Source of the DNA: Ardenticatenales bacterium
GTDB lineage: Bacteria > Chloroflexota > Anaerolineae > Epilineales > Epilineaceae
Direction of reading: 5' to 3'
NCBI GenBank assembly: GCA_020853525.1
Contig: JADYYS010000065.1
Location: 1-64,000 of the forward strand
Length of the DNA stretch: 64,000 bases
Part shown: piece after piece, positions 1 to 7,495 of the stretch
How positions within the stretch are numbered: position 1 is the first letter of the stretch
Layout of the letters: each line of letters starts with the position of its first letter
The notes under the pieces: model-generated
What the model was told of the DNA's origin: nothing
Database searches by the model: none
Seen by the model: only the letters and a program-made list of their open reading frames with translations
Made by a program: the position numbers and the translations under genes

Positions 1-108
1 AACAAGTTCCGCCGCCTGAGGATCCGCTACGAGCGCAGCGACGACATCCATCAGGCCTTCCTTGTGCTCGGCTGCTCTCTCATCTGCTGGAACTTCCTGC
101 TGTGGTAG
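1..108 (+). mobile_element. 3' end of an IS5/IS4-type transposase (partial)
   Basis: The first 35 codons read in frame to a TAG at 106-108. They begin NKFRRLRIRYERSDDIHQAF and end CWNFLLW, which is the usual C-terminal tail of IS5-group DDE transposases: a basic FRRL-R-E block followed by a short hydrophobic helix. The catalytic part lies outside the window. About 20 bases after the stop a CRISPR repeat starts abruptly at its tenth base, so the element appears to have inserted into a CRISPR repeat and removed the array to the left. The family is assigned from the tail only and the terminal inverted repeat was not delimited. Confidence 0.6.
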
Positions 109-128
109 GTATTGTTAGGAGCTCTAAT

Positions 129-300
129 GGCGTGTTCCCTGTAGAGGGATTGAAACGTTTAGTTGATAAGCAACTCCTTCTTCAGCCTAGGGCTGAGGGA
201 TGTTGCTAAGGGCGTGTTCCCTGTAGAGGGATTGAACCTTGCTGAGGTCGCGGAAGTCGTCTGGCCATCGTAACGCTTGCCAAGGGCGTGTTTTCTGACC
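129..300 (+). CRISPR. Decayed CRISPR remnant (three degenerate repeats)
   Basis: Bases 129-156 match positions 10-37 of the main array repeat exactly (GGCGTGTTCC...GGATTGAAAC). A second copy at about 202-236 has a corrupted 5' end (GTTGCTAAGG for GTCGATAAGG) and loses one A near its 3' end. A third fragment at 282-292 keeps only AAGGGCGTGTT. The intervals between copies are longer than the roughly 37-base spacers of the main array. This looks like the leader-distal, eroding end of an array in the same orientation as the main one, cut on the left by the IS. The rest of the stretch to 546 holds no supportable gene. Confidence 0.75.
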
Positions 301-546
301 GCAACCATGGCTATGGGCACATGAAGCCGGATCAGATGTCGGAATGGACAGGCGGCAGCCGGGTCGAGCGAGACATCCTCCGCTGCCTCCCTGGACAGCC
401 GCGGGTTGCCTGCAGATGCGCATGCGGGTCAGCCGTCGCGGCCGTCAGTTCTCCTGCTCGACGCACCCCCGCGCCTCGTCCGTAGCCAGCTCCCGCATGA
501 GTTCGCCCTGGCGCGTCGCCGGACAGGACGTGCTACCATCTCAGAC

Positions 547-996
547 ATGATTGATGGGCGTCCAGTAGTGGATCTTGCAGTCGCTGGCCTGGCGAGCGGC
601 CTTGGCGACGACCTTTTGAGCGTTGTGGTCTACGGATCACGCAGCCGCGGAACAGCGCGAGTGGATAGCGACTGGGACGTGCTTGTGATCGCCCGCGGGC
701 TGCCCGCCCGCGTTCTTGCGCGGCACGTGTTATTGAAGCGGATGTTGCCGTCGTCGGTGCGCGGGATGGTGGCCATATACGCCCTTACGCCGGAAGAACT
801 CAGCACGGCTTGGCCGCCTCCGGCGCTGCATTTGGACATCGCCCTTGATGCCGAGGTGGCGTATGACCCGTCCAGGTTGGCCGCAACCTGGATCTCGCGG
901 GTACGGGCGGCGATCGATGCGGAGGGACTGTGCCGTGTGGATACGGCCTTTGGCAAGCAGTGGCGCCGATTAGGCTCCGTAACCCAAGTTCCGTAA
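547..996 (+). CDS. Minimal nucleotidyltransferase (MNT) antitoxin-like protein
   Basis: This 149-residue protein has the Pol-beta-type nucleotidyltransferase signature GSRSRGTARVDSDWDVLV (residues about 33-50), i.e. GSxxRG followed by the DxD metal-binding pair. MNT proteins of this kind pair with HEPN proteins in toxin-antitoxin modules, where some MNTs AMPylate the HEPN toxin. A HEPN-like gene follows 29 bases downstream, which supports that role. I chose ATG 547; an in-frame extension to 406 has poor codon character. A 14-bp tandem duplication (TCCGTAACCCAAGT, 976-1003) covers the stop codon and may have altered the C terminus. The pair lies between the CRISPR remnant and cas2 and may stabilise the locus. 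Confidence 0.8.
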   Translation: MIDGRPVVDLAVAGLASGLGDDLLSVVVYGSRSRGTARVDSDWDVLVIARGLPARVLARHVLLKRMLPSSVRGMVAIYALTPEELSTAWPPPALHLDIALDAEVAYDPSRLAATWISRVRAAIDAEGLCRVDTAFGKQWRRLGSVTQVP

Positions 997-1003
997 CCCA
1001 AGT
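976..1003. repeat. 14-bp tandem duplication across the MNT stop codon
   Basis: Two perfect back-to-back copies of TCCGTAACCCAAGT (976-989 and 990-1003). The TAA that ends the upstream gene lies in the second copy. Confidence 0.9.
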
Positions 1004-1025
1004 ATCGACCCGCTGAGTCTCAGCC

Positions 1026-1493
1026 TTGACGAAGGAGACGAAGGAGTCGGCGTTTCGAATCCGTCTGGCCGAGGGATTCCTCCAGGAGGCGCGCCAGGAC
1101 TTCGACCTGGAACGCTGGCGCTCCTGTGTCGACAACAGTCAGTTGGCGACGGAAAACGCTGCCAAGGCCGTATTGGCCTTGCTCGGACCACTCAGCCGCA
1201 CGCATAGCCCGGCGCCGCTCTTGCGTGCCGGACTTGATGGGAACGACTTCCCCGACTCGCAGCGTGCAGATATTGCCGCTCTGGCGGAGTGCGCGGAAAT
1301 GCTCGGCCCCGATGTTCATAGTCGTTCCGACTACGGCGACGAGATTGGCGGATTGACGCCGTGGCAACTCTTCCGGAGAGACGATGCTGCTGAGGCTTTG
1401 GCATGGGCGGAGCGCGCACTGTCGCTCGCAGCCGGATTGGCGATAGACACGACGGGCGCTTCGCCAGAGGACTCGCCGTCACAGGCCATGTGA
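1026..1493 (+). CDS. HEPN-domain protein, partner of the MNT
   Basis: This 155-residue, largely alpha-helical protein has the layout of small HEPN proteins. It has an N-terminal helix with RLAEGFLQEARQDFDLERW, then a segment CVDNSQLATENAAKAVLAL, which is the region seen in HEPN proteins that pair with MNT nucleotidyltransferases. The gene follows the MNT gene by 29 bases on the same strand, so the two are probably co-transcribed as a HEPN/MNT module. HEPN proteins are often RNases. The start is uncertain: TTG 1026 has no clear Shine-Dalgarno sequence, and no better in-frame start keeps the first helix. A canonical RxxxxH motif is not obvious, so RNase activity is not established. Confidence 0.7.
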   Translation: MTKETKESAFRIRLAEGFLQEARQDFDLERWRSCVDNSQLATENAAKAVLALLGPLSRTHSPAPLLRAGLDGNDFPDSQRADIAALAECAEMLGPDVHSRSDYGDEIGGLTPWQLFRRDDAAEALAWAERALSLAAGLAIDTTGASPEDSPSQAM

Positions 1494-1517
1494 CGACCCA
1501 ATGTGACGCCGCAACCC

Positions 1518-1805
1518 TCACACGATCCGAAACGCCTCCACCCGCACCACCCCACCCCGCCCCATCACTCCGATCCGCCTGAAATCCGCCTCGCACAGCG
1601 CGTAAAACCGCACGCTGTCCGCCCGCGCGTCGATCTCGCCCTTCAGGCGCGCCTTGAGGCGGCGCAGCGCCTTGTCGTCCAGATCGCACTCGAAGACGCT
1701 GTACTGGACGCGGGCGCCGTAATCCTCCATCGCCTTCATCACCTTCGTGCGGCGGCGGTCGTCGGCGATGTCGTAGCAGATCACGTAGAACATAGAACTG
1801 GACAT
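1518..1805 (-). CDS. cas2: CRISPR-associated endonuclease Cas2
   Basis: This 95-residue protein has the standard Cas2 ferredoxin-like start MFYVICYDIADDRRRTKVMK, with the catalytic-site Asp in YDIADD, and a YSVFECDLD segment typical of the second strand. Cas2 forms the Cas1-Cas2 integrase complex that inserts new spacers. Two in-frame ATGs exist, at 1805 and 1793. I chose 1805 because AGAAGGGAG lies directly upstream. It is the last gene of a long minus-strand unit, 20 bases after the RemA-like gene and close to cas1 and the reverse transcriptase, so it belongs to the adaptation module. Confidence 0.95.
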   Translation of the reverse strand: MSSSMFYVICYDIADDRRRTKVMKAMEDYGARVQYSVFECDLDDKALRRLKARLKGEIDARADSVRFYALCEADFRRIGVMGRGGVVRVEAFRIV

Positions 1806-1825
1806 GCTCCCTTCTGCCGCGCTCG

Positions 1826-2083
1826 TCAGGATTCGCCTCCGCGACCCGCCTGCAGCGCACCGCGCCAGCGCTGAACGGCCGTCTCCGGCGCCAGTCCCAC
1901 CAGCGCCACGTGCCCGCTGTCCAGGAACAGCGCCGCCCGCGCCCGCCGGCCGAACGTCAGGTCGATCAGCCGCCCGTGCCGTTCGGCCTCCGCCATGACC
2001 CGCTGCACCGGCGCGGAGCGCAGGTTGCCGACCGCCACGATCCGACCCGCCGCCACTGCAGCGCCAAAGCCCACCGACACCAC
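1826..2083 (-). CDS. remA: RemA-like (DUF370) DNA-binding protein between cas1 and cas2
   Basis: This small protein of about 85 residues lies between the cas1 stop (2128) and the cas2 start (1805). It has the conserved pattern of the RemA/YlzA (DUF370) family: VGFGAAV-AAGRIVAV near the N terminus, then SAPVQRVMAEA, then GRLIDLTFGRRARAALFLDS and GHVALVGLAPET. Family members are about 85-90 residues, so the length fits. RemA in Bacillus subtilis is a DNA-binding regulator of biofilm matrix genes. The family is widespread in Firmicutes and related lineages, but I know of no role for it in CRISPR. I placed the start at GTG 2083, so that the protein begins just before the conserved VGFG. GTG 2080 is equally possible and no strong ribosome binding site is seen. 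Confidence 0.8.
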   Translation of the reverse strand: MVSVGFGAAVAAGRIVAVGNLRSAPVQRVMAEAERHGRLIDLTFGRRARAALFLDSGHVALVGLAPETAVQRWRGALQAGRGGES

Positions 2084-2127
2084 GCCGCCCGCCGCCCATA
2101 CCTCGTCCGCACCGGCAGTACCGTGAC

Positions 2128-3144
2128 TCACCGCGCCGTCACCGGCACGTACGCCGCGTCGGCCGACGTACACGCCGCCGCGATCTGCCGTACCTGGAGC
2201 TCGATGCAGCGCCGGTACGTGTTCCGCCGGCCTTCCAGCGGGTGCATGATCCGCGCCGCCATCCGCTCCTCGTACGTCCGCAGCACCCGCTCCAGCGCGC
2301 TTGCACCCAGCTCCACCGGGCGATCCGTTCGCCCCGTCTGCACGAAGTCCTCGGGCGTCAGCTGGCCGGTGGCCACCATCCCCAGCAGCGGGCCGTCGAC
2401 GACCAGCGGGCGAAACTCCTCCATCACATCGAGCGCCAAGGAGGGGCGGCCGTAGTGGATCGCGTGGAAGAAGCCCAGGTAGGGGTCCATCCCCACCAGC
2501 TCGACCGCCGCTAGCACGTCCTTCAGGAGGAGCGCGTAGCCGAAGCTCAGCGCCGCGTTGAACGGATCGGGCGGCGGGTGGTACGCCCGACCGGCGAACC
2601 GCCACTCGGGACCCACCAACAGCTTCAGGCCTCCGAAGTAGTACGCCCCGGCCTTGCCCTCGTAGCCGCGCAGGCTGTCGATGTCCTTGGCGGCGCCCAT
2701 CGCCGCCTGCATCCGGGCGATGCCGTCCACCGCTCGCTCAAATCCCTCCGCCAGCGCCGGTTCCGTCGTCGTGCGCAGCCGCCGCTGCAGCAGCGTCCGC
2801 TGGTTGGCGATCTTCCCCGCCACGATGCGCGCCGCCAGCGCCCGTGATCTGCCCTCATCGCTCATCGCCCGCAGCTGCGCCTGGCGGAGCGCCGCCAGCT
2901 TGGACCCCGAGCCCGTCAGCCGACCGCGGTACCGGAACGCGCCGGAGTAGAACACCACGTCGATGTCGCGCTCCAACAGCGCCGCCATCGCCTGCGTGCT
3001 CACCTGGACATTGCCCACCACCGCCAGCTGCTCCACATGCAGCAGCGGCACGTCCAGCAACTCCGTCCTGTCCTTCGTGACCACCAGCCGCTCGCCCTTG
3101 CGGCGGACCGTGGCCCCTTGCTCCCGCACATAGATCGTCGTCAT
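2128..3144 (-). CDS. cas1: CRISPR integrase Cas1
   Basis: This 338-residue protein is a complete Cas1. The N-terminal beta domain starts MTTIYVREQGATVRRKGERL and includes the LLHVEQLAVVGNVQVS stretch. The C-terminal helical domain holds the metal-binding residues: the Glu in LRGYEGKAGAYYF, the His in GFFHAIHYGRPSL, and the Asp/Glu of LALDVMEEFRPLV. Cas1 with Cas2 catalyses spacer integration. The ATG at 3144 lies 12 bases after the reverse transcriptase stop, so the two are probably translated from one message. Unlike many RT-associated systems, the RT here is a separate protein and is not fused to Cas1. Confidence 0.97.
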   Translation of the reverse strand: MTTIYVREQGATVRRKGERLVVTKDRTELLDVPLLHVEQLAVVGNVQVSTQAMAALLERDIDVVFYSGAFRYRGRLTGSGSKLAALRQAQLRAMSDEGRSRALAARIVAGKIANQRTLLQRRLRTTTEPALAEGFERAVDGIARMQAAMGAAKDIDSLRGYEGKAGAYYFGGLKLLVGPEWRFAGRAYHPPPDPFNAALSFGYALLLKDVLAAVELVGMDPYLGFFHAIHYGRPSLALDVMEEFRPLVVDGPLLGMVATGQLTPEDFVQTGRTDRPVELGASALERVLRTYEERMAARIMHPLEGRRNTYRRCIELQVRQIAAACTSADAAYVPVTAR

Positions 3145-3156
3145 GTCGCTCCCCCC

Positions 3157-4209
3157 CTACAACGGGTAATGCTCCCGCCGCACAAAGAAGTACCCCAGGA
3201 ACTTGAACCCCTCGTCGAAGTGCACCAACCGCGTCTTGAACGGGTTCAGCTCCAGCTTGAGAGTGGCCAGCTCCGCGGCCGCCGCCTGCAATGCCGCCTC
3301 CGCGTCGGCCCGGCGCGGCGCGAAGCAGACGAAGTCATCCGCATAGCGCACCAGCGGGATCCGCCGGCGGGCCATCGCCTCGTCGAAGGCGTGCAGGTAG
3401 ACGTTGCACAGCAGGGGCGACAGCGGCCCGCCCTGCGCCGCGCCCGCGGCCACCATCCGCCCGTGCGCGTCCAGCACCCGCACGTCCAGCCATCGTCGGA
3501 TGAGCTCGATCAGCCGCCGGTCCTTCACCCGCTGCCGCACCAGCTTGAGCACGATGGCGCTGTCCAGGCTGTCGAAACAGTCCTTGATGTCGGCGTCCAC
3601 CACCCAGCCATTGCCCGCGTCGCGCGCCTTGATCACCGCCCTGACGGCCGTCTCCACCGATCGGCCCGGCCGAAAGCCGTGGCTGCACGGCAGGAACTGC
3701 GGATCGAACAGCGGCTCGAGCAGGTCGTAGACGGCGCGCTGTGCCACGCGATCCCGCAGCGTCCACATCGCCAGTGGCCGAAGACCCACGCCGGACTTGG
3801 GCACGAAGATCCGCCGCACCGGCCGCGGCCGGTACGTCCCCGACCCGAGCTCGCGCGCCAATACGTCCAGCTCCTCGTCCAGCCGCTCGGCAAACGACGC
3901 GATATCCACACCGTCCACTCCCGCCCCACCGCCGTTCGCCTCGACCTTGCGCCAGGCGCGTTGCATGGCGGCCACCGAGAACGCTCCGTGGCGGGAACGC
4001 GGGCGCGGCAGGCGGGCGGAAACGCGACGCCGTTCGTCGCCGTCCGGCCGTGCGCCATTCGTTGGGGTCGACGTCGACCTCGACGACGCCGTCGCAGGCC
4101 GGCTGGAGGGCTGTGCCCGCCGCTCCGCCAGCCAGTCGGCCAACGGACCGGCCAGCCGGTTCGCGAGACGATCGGCGAACCAGCGGCGGGGACCGTTCAG
4201 CCGGTGCAT
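3157..4209 (-). CDS. Stand-alone CRISPR-associated reverse transcriptase
   Basis: This 350-residue protein has the group II intron-like RT order: YRPRPVRRIFVPK-SG-GLRPL (motif 1), VVDADIKDCFDSLD (motif 3), GAAQGGPLSPLLCNVYLH (motif 4), VRYADDFVCF with the catalytic YADD (motif 5) and LNPFKTRLVHFDEGFKFLGY (motifs 6-7). It ends directly after FLGYFF, so it lacks the maturase (X) and endonuclease domains of intron proteins. RTs next to cas1 in type III systems can support acquisition of spacers from RNA. The gene overlaps the upstream GTPase gene by 13 bases and ends 12 bases before cas1. The start at ATG 4209 adds about 80 residues with no recognised domain before the RT core, so a later start is possible. 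Confidence 0.9.
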   Translation of the reverse strand: MHRLNGPRRWFADRLANRLAGPLADWLAERRAQPSSRPATASSRSTSTPTNGARPDGDERRRVSARLPRPRSRHGAFSVAAMQRAWRKVEANGGGAGVDGVDIASFAERLDEELDVLARELGSGTYRPRPVRRIFVPKSGVGLRPLAMWTLRDRVAQRAVYDLLEPLFDPQFLPCSHGFRPGRSVETAVRAVIKARDAGNGWVVDADIKDCFDSLDSAIVLKLVRQRVKDRRLIELIRRWLDVRVLDAHGRMVAAGAAQGGPLSPLLCNVYLHAFDEAMARRRIPLVRYADDFVCFAPRRADAEAALQAAAAELATLKLELNPFKTRLVHFDEGFKFLGYFFVRREHYPL

Positions 4210-5366
4210 GGAGCGTCGTCGTCCGACGACGGATGCTGCGATCGAAGGAAACGTCTGCCGTGCGTCCGCGCGCGGAGTCGCGCGACGAATCCATCGCGGT
4301 AGTGCTTCCCGAAGCCCACCCGTCCAACAAATCGCCGCAGTCCCGCGGCCCGTCCCCCCGGCGTCCGACCTCCCCGCTCGTGATGCCGGATGAGCGCCTG
4401 CCCCAGCACCAGTGTGAACACCCCGCTCAGCGCACCGCTCGCCACCCAGCCGATGCCGGGCACCAGCTTGACCACCTGCTGCACCGCCAGCCGGACCGCC
4501 AAGGCGCTGGCGGTCGACAATGCCAACTCGCGCGTGCCGTCGCCGTCGGCGTCGCGGCCGTAGAGCGTGGCCAGGCGGGCGACGAGGCGGGACTGGGCGG
4601 CGATCAGGATCGGGATGTCCAGCAACGGCACCGGTTCCAGGCCGACGGCGAGCGACAACAGCGCGGCCTGCCGCGCCGCGCGCTGGGCTGCCACGCGGCG
4701 CACGGACGTGAAGTCGCGGCCCAGCGTGACGGCCACGGCCGGGCAGGCATCGATCATCCGCGGCACGAGCTGCTCGGCGACGGACGCGCCGCTCAGCGCG
4801 GACACCGGGACCACGGAGCATGCCAGGCGATGCGCGCGCTCGGCCTCGATGTCACCAACGGCCCCGCCCAGCGCGTCCTTCTTGTTGCCGGCCACCACGT
4901 ACGGCCGGCCGAGCGCCCGCATCCGGCTGAACCAGCGGTACTCGGCCGGATCGAGGTCATGGCTGAGGTCGGTGACGAAGACCACCAAGTGCGCATCGAC
5001 GACCTCGCCCAACAGATCCGTTCGCCGCAGCTCGCCGTCCGCGTCGTCGTCCAGTGGCAGATCGACGATGACGAACGAGCCGAAGTCCTCGATGTCGCAG
5101 CCGTGGAAGCCGGTGTCGTCGCCGTGAATGCCGATGACGTCGCTGCCGCCGCTGCCGCACTGCGACAGTTCCCAGCCGCACAGCCGGTTGCACAGCGTGG
5201 ACTTGCCGGCGCCGCGGCGCCCGACGAAGACCGTTCGGCACAGGCTTTCCTGTCGCACGTCGCCGCGCATCCGGTGCCAGTCCAACGCCCAGCCGCCGGC
5301 GCCGGATACGGCCCGCGGCAGCGCGGCCCACGAGCCGCTGTCGTCGAATTCAGGCTCGCGCATCAT
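4197..5366 (-). CDS. Dynamin/Era-like GTPase with hydrophobic C-terminal (DUF697-like) region
   Basis: This 389-residue protein has a P-loop GRRGAGKSTL (about residues 52-61), a G3-like VDLPL, and a G4 motif NKKD, so it is a Ras-like GTPase. The second half is rich in Ala/Leu/Val (LEPVPLLDIPILIAAQSR; AVRLAVQQVVKLVPGIGW) and resembles the membrane-associated DUF697 region found in YcjF-type GTPases. The start ATG 5366 overlaps the upstream stop as ATGA, with GGGAG just upstream, and its 3' end overlaps the RT gene by 13 bases. Makarova and Koonin (2010) proposed a membrane-remodelling system in diverse prokaryotes built from a tubulin-like protein, a vWA protein and a distinct GTPase. This gene fits the GTPase role. 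Confidence 0.8.
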   Translation of the reverse strand: MMREPEFDDSGSWAALPRAVSGAGGWALDWHRMRGDVRQESLCRTVFVGRRGAGKSTLCNRLCGWELSQCGSGGSDVIGIHGDDTGFHGCDIEDFGSFVIVDLPLDDDADGELRRTDLLGEVVDAHLVVFVTDLSHDLDPAEYRWFSRMRALGRPYVVAGNKKDALGGAVGDIEAERAHRLACSVVPVSALSGASVAEQLVPRMIDACPAVAVTLGRDFTSVRRVAAQRAARQAALLSLAVGLEPVPLLDIPILIAAQSRLVARLATLYGRDADGDGTRELALSTASALAVRLAVQQVVKLVPGIGWVASGALSGVFTLVLGQALIRHHERGGRTPGGRAAGLRRFVGRVGFGKHYRDGFVARLRARTHGRRFLRSQHPSSDDDAPCTG

Positions 5367-7495
5367 CCCGCTCCCGTCCATGTCCAAGCCGATGCCCAAG
5401 CCGACGCCGATGCCGATGGCGAGGCCGATGGTCCGTCCCCTGTCCGCGCCTCTCCCGTCCCCAGCCCCCGCACCTCGACGACGACGCCGATGCGCAGCGG
5501 ATCGCGGTTATCGATCACGGCGTGCCAGTCCTCCTGCCGCACCGCCTGCCACAGCGCCGACCGGGCGCCGCCCGCCACCGCCAGCACCCACCTTGTCTCC
5601 AACGGTGCGCCCTCGACCGGGGACAAGGCCGTGCCGTCCCACGTGAGCCACGGCACCGCGGCCTGACGCAGCAGAGCCGTCGCCGCGATGGCCTCCGCGA
5701 TGTCCGGAGCCGGTGACGTTCCGGCGCGGGCCAGCGCGTCGTCCAGCGACTGTCCGACGACCCGCCGGGCCGCGTCGAGGACGGTCGAGGCCAGCTCCGC
5801 CGCCGGCGGCGCGTCGTGCCACCACGCCGCCGCGTCGACCAACGCTGTTCCACCGCCGTCGCCGGGGCGCGCGTCGAGCGCCGCTTGGACGACGGCGGCG
5901 ATGCCGTCGACCGGCAGCGACAGCTCGAAGCACGGCGCCGTGCCGACGGACCCGCCATCGGCCGGGCCGGCGGCATCGGCGACGATGGCCTGCGCGCGGA
6001 GCAACGCCGCCGTCAGCCCGTACGCCCGCGCATGCGCCTCGCCGACCCGCTCCGCTGCGGCGCCGGCGGCTTGGGCGGCAGAGCATTGCGCACACGCCAT
6101 TAATACGGCTTCCCGCTTGGCGTCGAGCAGCGCCGTGACCGCGGCCGCCGCGCCGACGAACTGCGCGCGGGCGCGGGCGGCGGCGCAGCGACGCAGGAAC
6201 GCGCGCATCCGGAAGCGACAGCCGGACGGAGGCCGGACCGTCCTGTCCGGCGCGAGCCGGCTCAGCGCTGCCGCCTCCTCTTCCAGTGCCGCATCGATCG
6301 CGGCGATGTCGTGCTGCACCGCGGCGGCGGCCGACACGGCGGCCGCGCGTGTCGCATCGCACGCCGTGCGCAGCGCGTCCAGGCTGCGGGCAACGGCGCC
6401 GAGGCCGTGCGCCGCCAGCCCAGCCACGGCGCCGTCGAGGGCTGTGTCGAACGATTCCTCCCAGTGCCGCAGCAGCGCCGCGGCACCGTCGTTCAGCGGC
6501 TCCGCCTGCGCTGCGGCCCACGCCAGCCGTGCCAGCGCCGCCTGCACGGCCGCGTGCGGATCGGAGGTGCGCGGATCAGCGGCGTGCGGATCGCCCGACG
6601 GGCCGGCGCGGACGTCGAGCGGTCCCGCGAGCCCGTCGATCAGACCGGCGGCGGTCGGCAGGCCGGCGACGCCGTCGAACGATGGCGGCACGGCCGATCC
6701 GCGATCGTCGTCGACATCGCCGAGCAGGCGCGCGATGTGATCCAGCGCCACGCCGCGGGCCGCGTGCTCCACCGCCGCGTTCCGGTCCACGACCCCCAGT
6801 GCCAGGCCGGCCGTGCGGACGTCGGCCGCGGGGTCGGGTACGAGGTCCGGCCAGCGGTCCGGGCCGAGGAGCGCCAGGTGGAGCACGAGCTCCGCCGCGC
6901 CGGCGATCCGATCGGCGCGGCGCGGGAAGCGCCAGCCGGCGGCCGTGACGGAGGCCAGCACGATCCGGCCGCCGTCGAAAACGGCGTCTTCGTCCCGCGC
7001 CGGCGGACCGTCGGCGTCGTCCGCCTGCTGCCCGACGGGCGACGAAGCGACCGCACCCGGCCGCCCGGCTGCCGGCGCGAGCAGGACCGCCGTCACGGAC
7101 GTCGATGCCGCGAGGCGGGCTGCAATCGCGCCCCGCACCGCCGTGACGACGTCGGCCAGGTGCGCCGCCTGCCCGTCGGTCGGCAGCGACGCGACGACGA
7201 TCGTCGCCACGTCGGGCGGCATCCCGTCGCCCGACGTCGTCCAGCGGACGGCGCGACCCACCGCCGCGCCATCCAGCCGGGGCGGCCGCGCCAGCCGTTC
7301 GAGCGCCGGGTCGAGCGCCCCGTCCACGGGCCCTTCCAGCCGAACGAACGCCGCGCCCGCCGGCAGCCGCCAGCGCTCCCGCGCCCGGCGGCGCGCCTCG
7401 GTCACCACGCGCATGCCCAGCGGGCCGACGCCGATCCAGACCGTGCGCCGGGCGAGGGGCATGGGCGGGTGGTTCGCGGCCGGCGCCGGTGTCAA
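5363..7495 (-). CDS. Large uncharacterised partner of the tubulin-like protein
   Basis: I do not recognise this 710-residue protein with confidence. The N terminus (RRTVWIGVGPLGMRVVTEARR) has a GxGxxG-like turn after a beta strand, similar to the first Rossmann turn of the neighbouring tubulin-like protein, so it could be a divergent tubulin-like paralogue or regulator. The rest is Ala-rich and helical with possible coiled coils (residues about 370-520). No second nucleotide-binding motif is visible. The TTG start at 7495 overlaps the previous stop as TTGA, and ATG 7462 is an alternative. Its 3' end overlaps the GTPase start, so all three are tightly coupled. Confidence 0.65.
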   Translation of the reverse strand: MTPAPAANHPPMPLARRTVWIGVGPLGMRVVTEARRRARERWRLPAGAAFVRLEGPVDGALDPALERLARPPRLDGAAVGRAVRWTTSGDGMPPDVATIVVASLPTDGQAAHLADVVTAVRGAIAARLAASTSVTAVLLAPAAGRPGAVASSPVGQQADDADGPPARDEDAVFDGGRIVLASVTAAGWRFPRRADRIAGAAELVLHLALLGPDRWPDLVPDPAADVRTAGLALGVVDRNAAVEHAARGVALDHIARLLGDVDDDRGSAVPPSFDGVAGLPTAAGLIDGLAGPLDVRAGPSGDPHAADPRTSDPHAAVQAALARLAWAAAQAEPLNDGAAALLRHWEESFDTALDGAVAGLAAHGLGAVARSLDALRTACDATRAAAVSAAAAVQHDIAAIDAALEEEAAALSRLAPDRTVRPPSGCRFRMRAFLRRCAAARARAQFVGAAAAVTALLDAKREAVLMACAQCSAAQAAGAAAERVGEAHARAYGLTAALLRAQAIVADAAGPADGGSVGTAPCFELSLPVDGIAAVVQAALDARPGDGGGTALVDAAAWWHDAPPAAELASTVLDAARRVVGQSLDDALARAGTSPAPDIAEAIAATALLRQAAVPWLTWDGTALSPVEGAPLETRWVLAVAGGARSALWQAVRQEDWHAVIDNRDPLRIGVVVEVRGLGTGEARTGDGPSASPSASASAWASAWTWTGAG

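Noticed and set aside
3157-4209. The RT as a group II intron-encoded protein
   Set aside because: It has no maturase or endonuclease domain and no intron RNA structure is visible around it.
3037-5666. Long plus-strand open frames opposite the RT, GTPase and tubulin-companion genes
   Set aside because: They are antisense shadows of minus-strand genes in GC-rich DNA and lack recognisable domains.
5363-7495. Calling the 710-residue protein a second tubulin
   Set aside because: Only a weak N-terminal Gly-rich turn is shared; the GGTxSG loop is missing.
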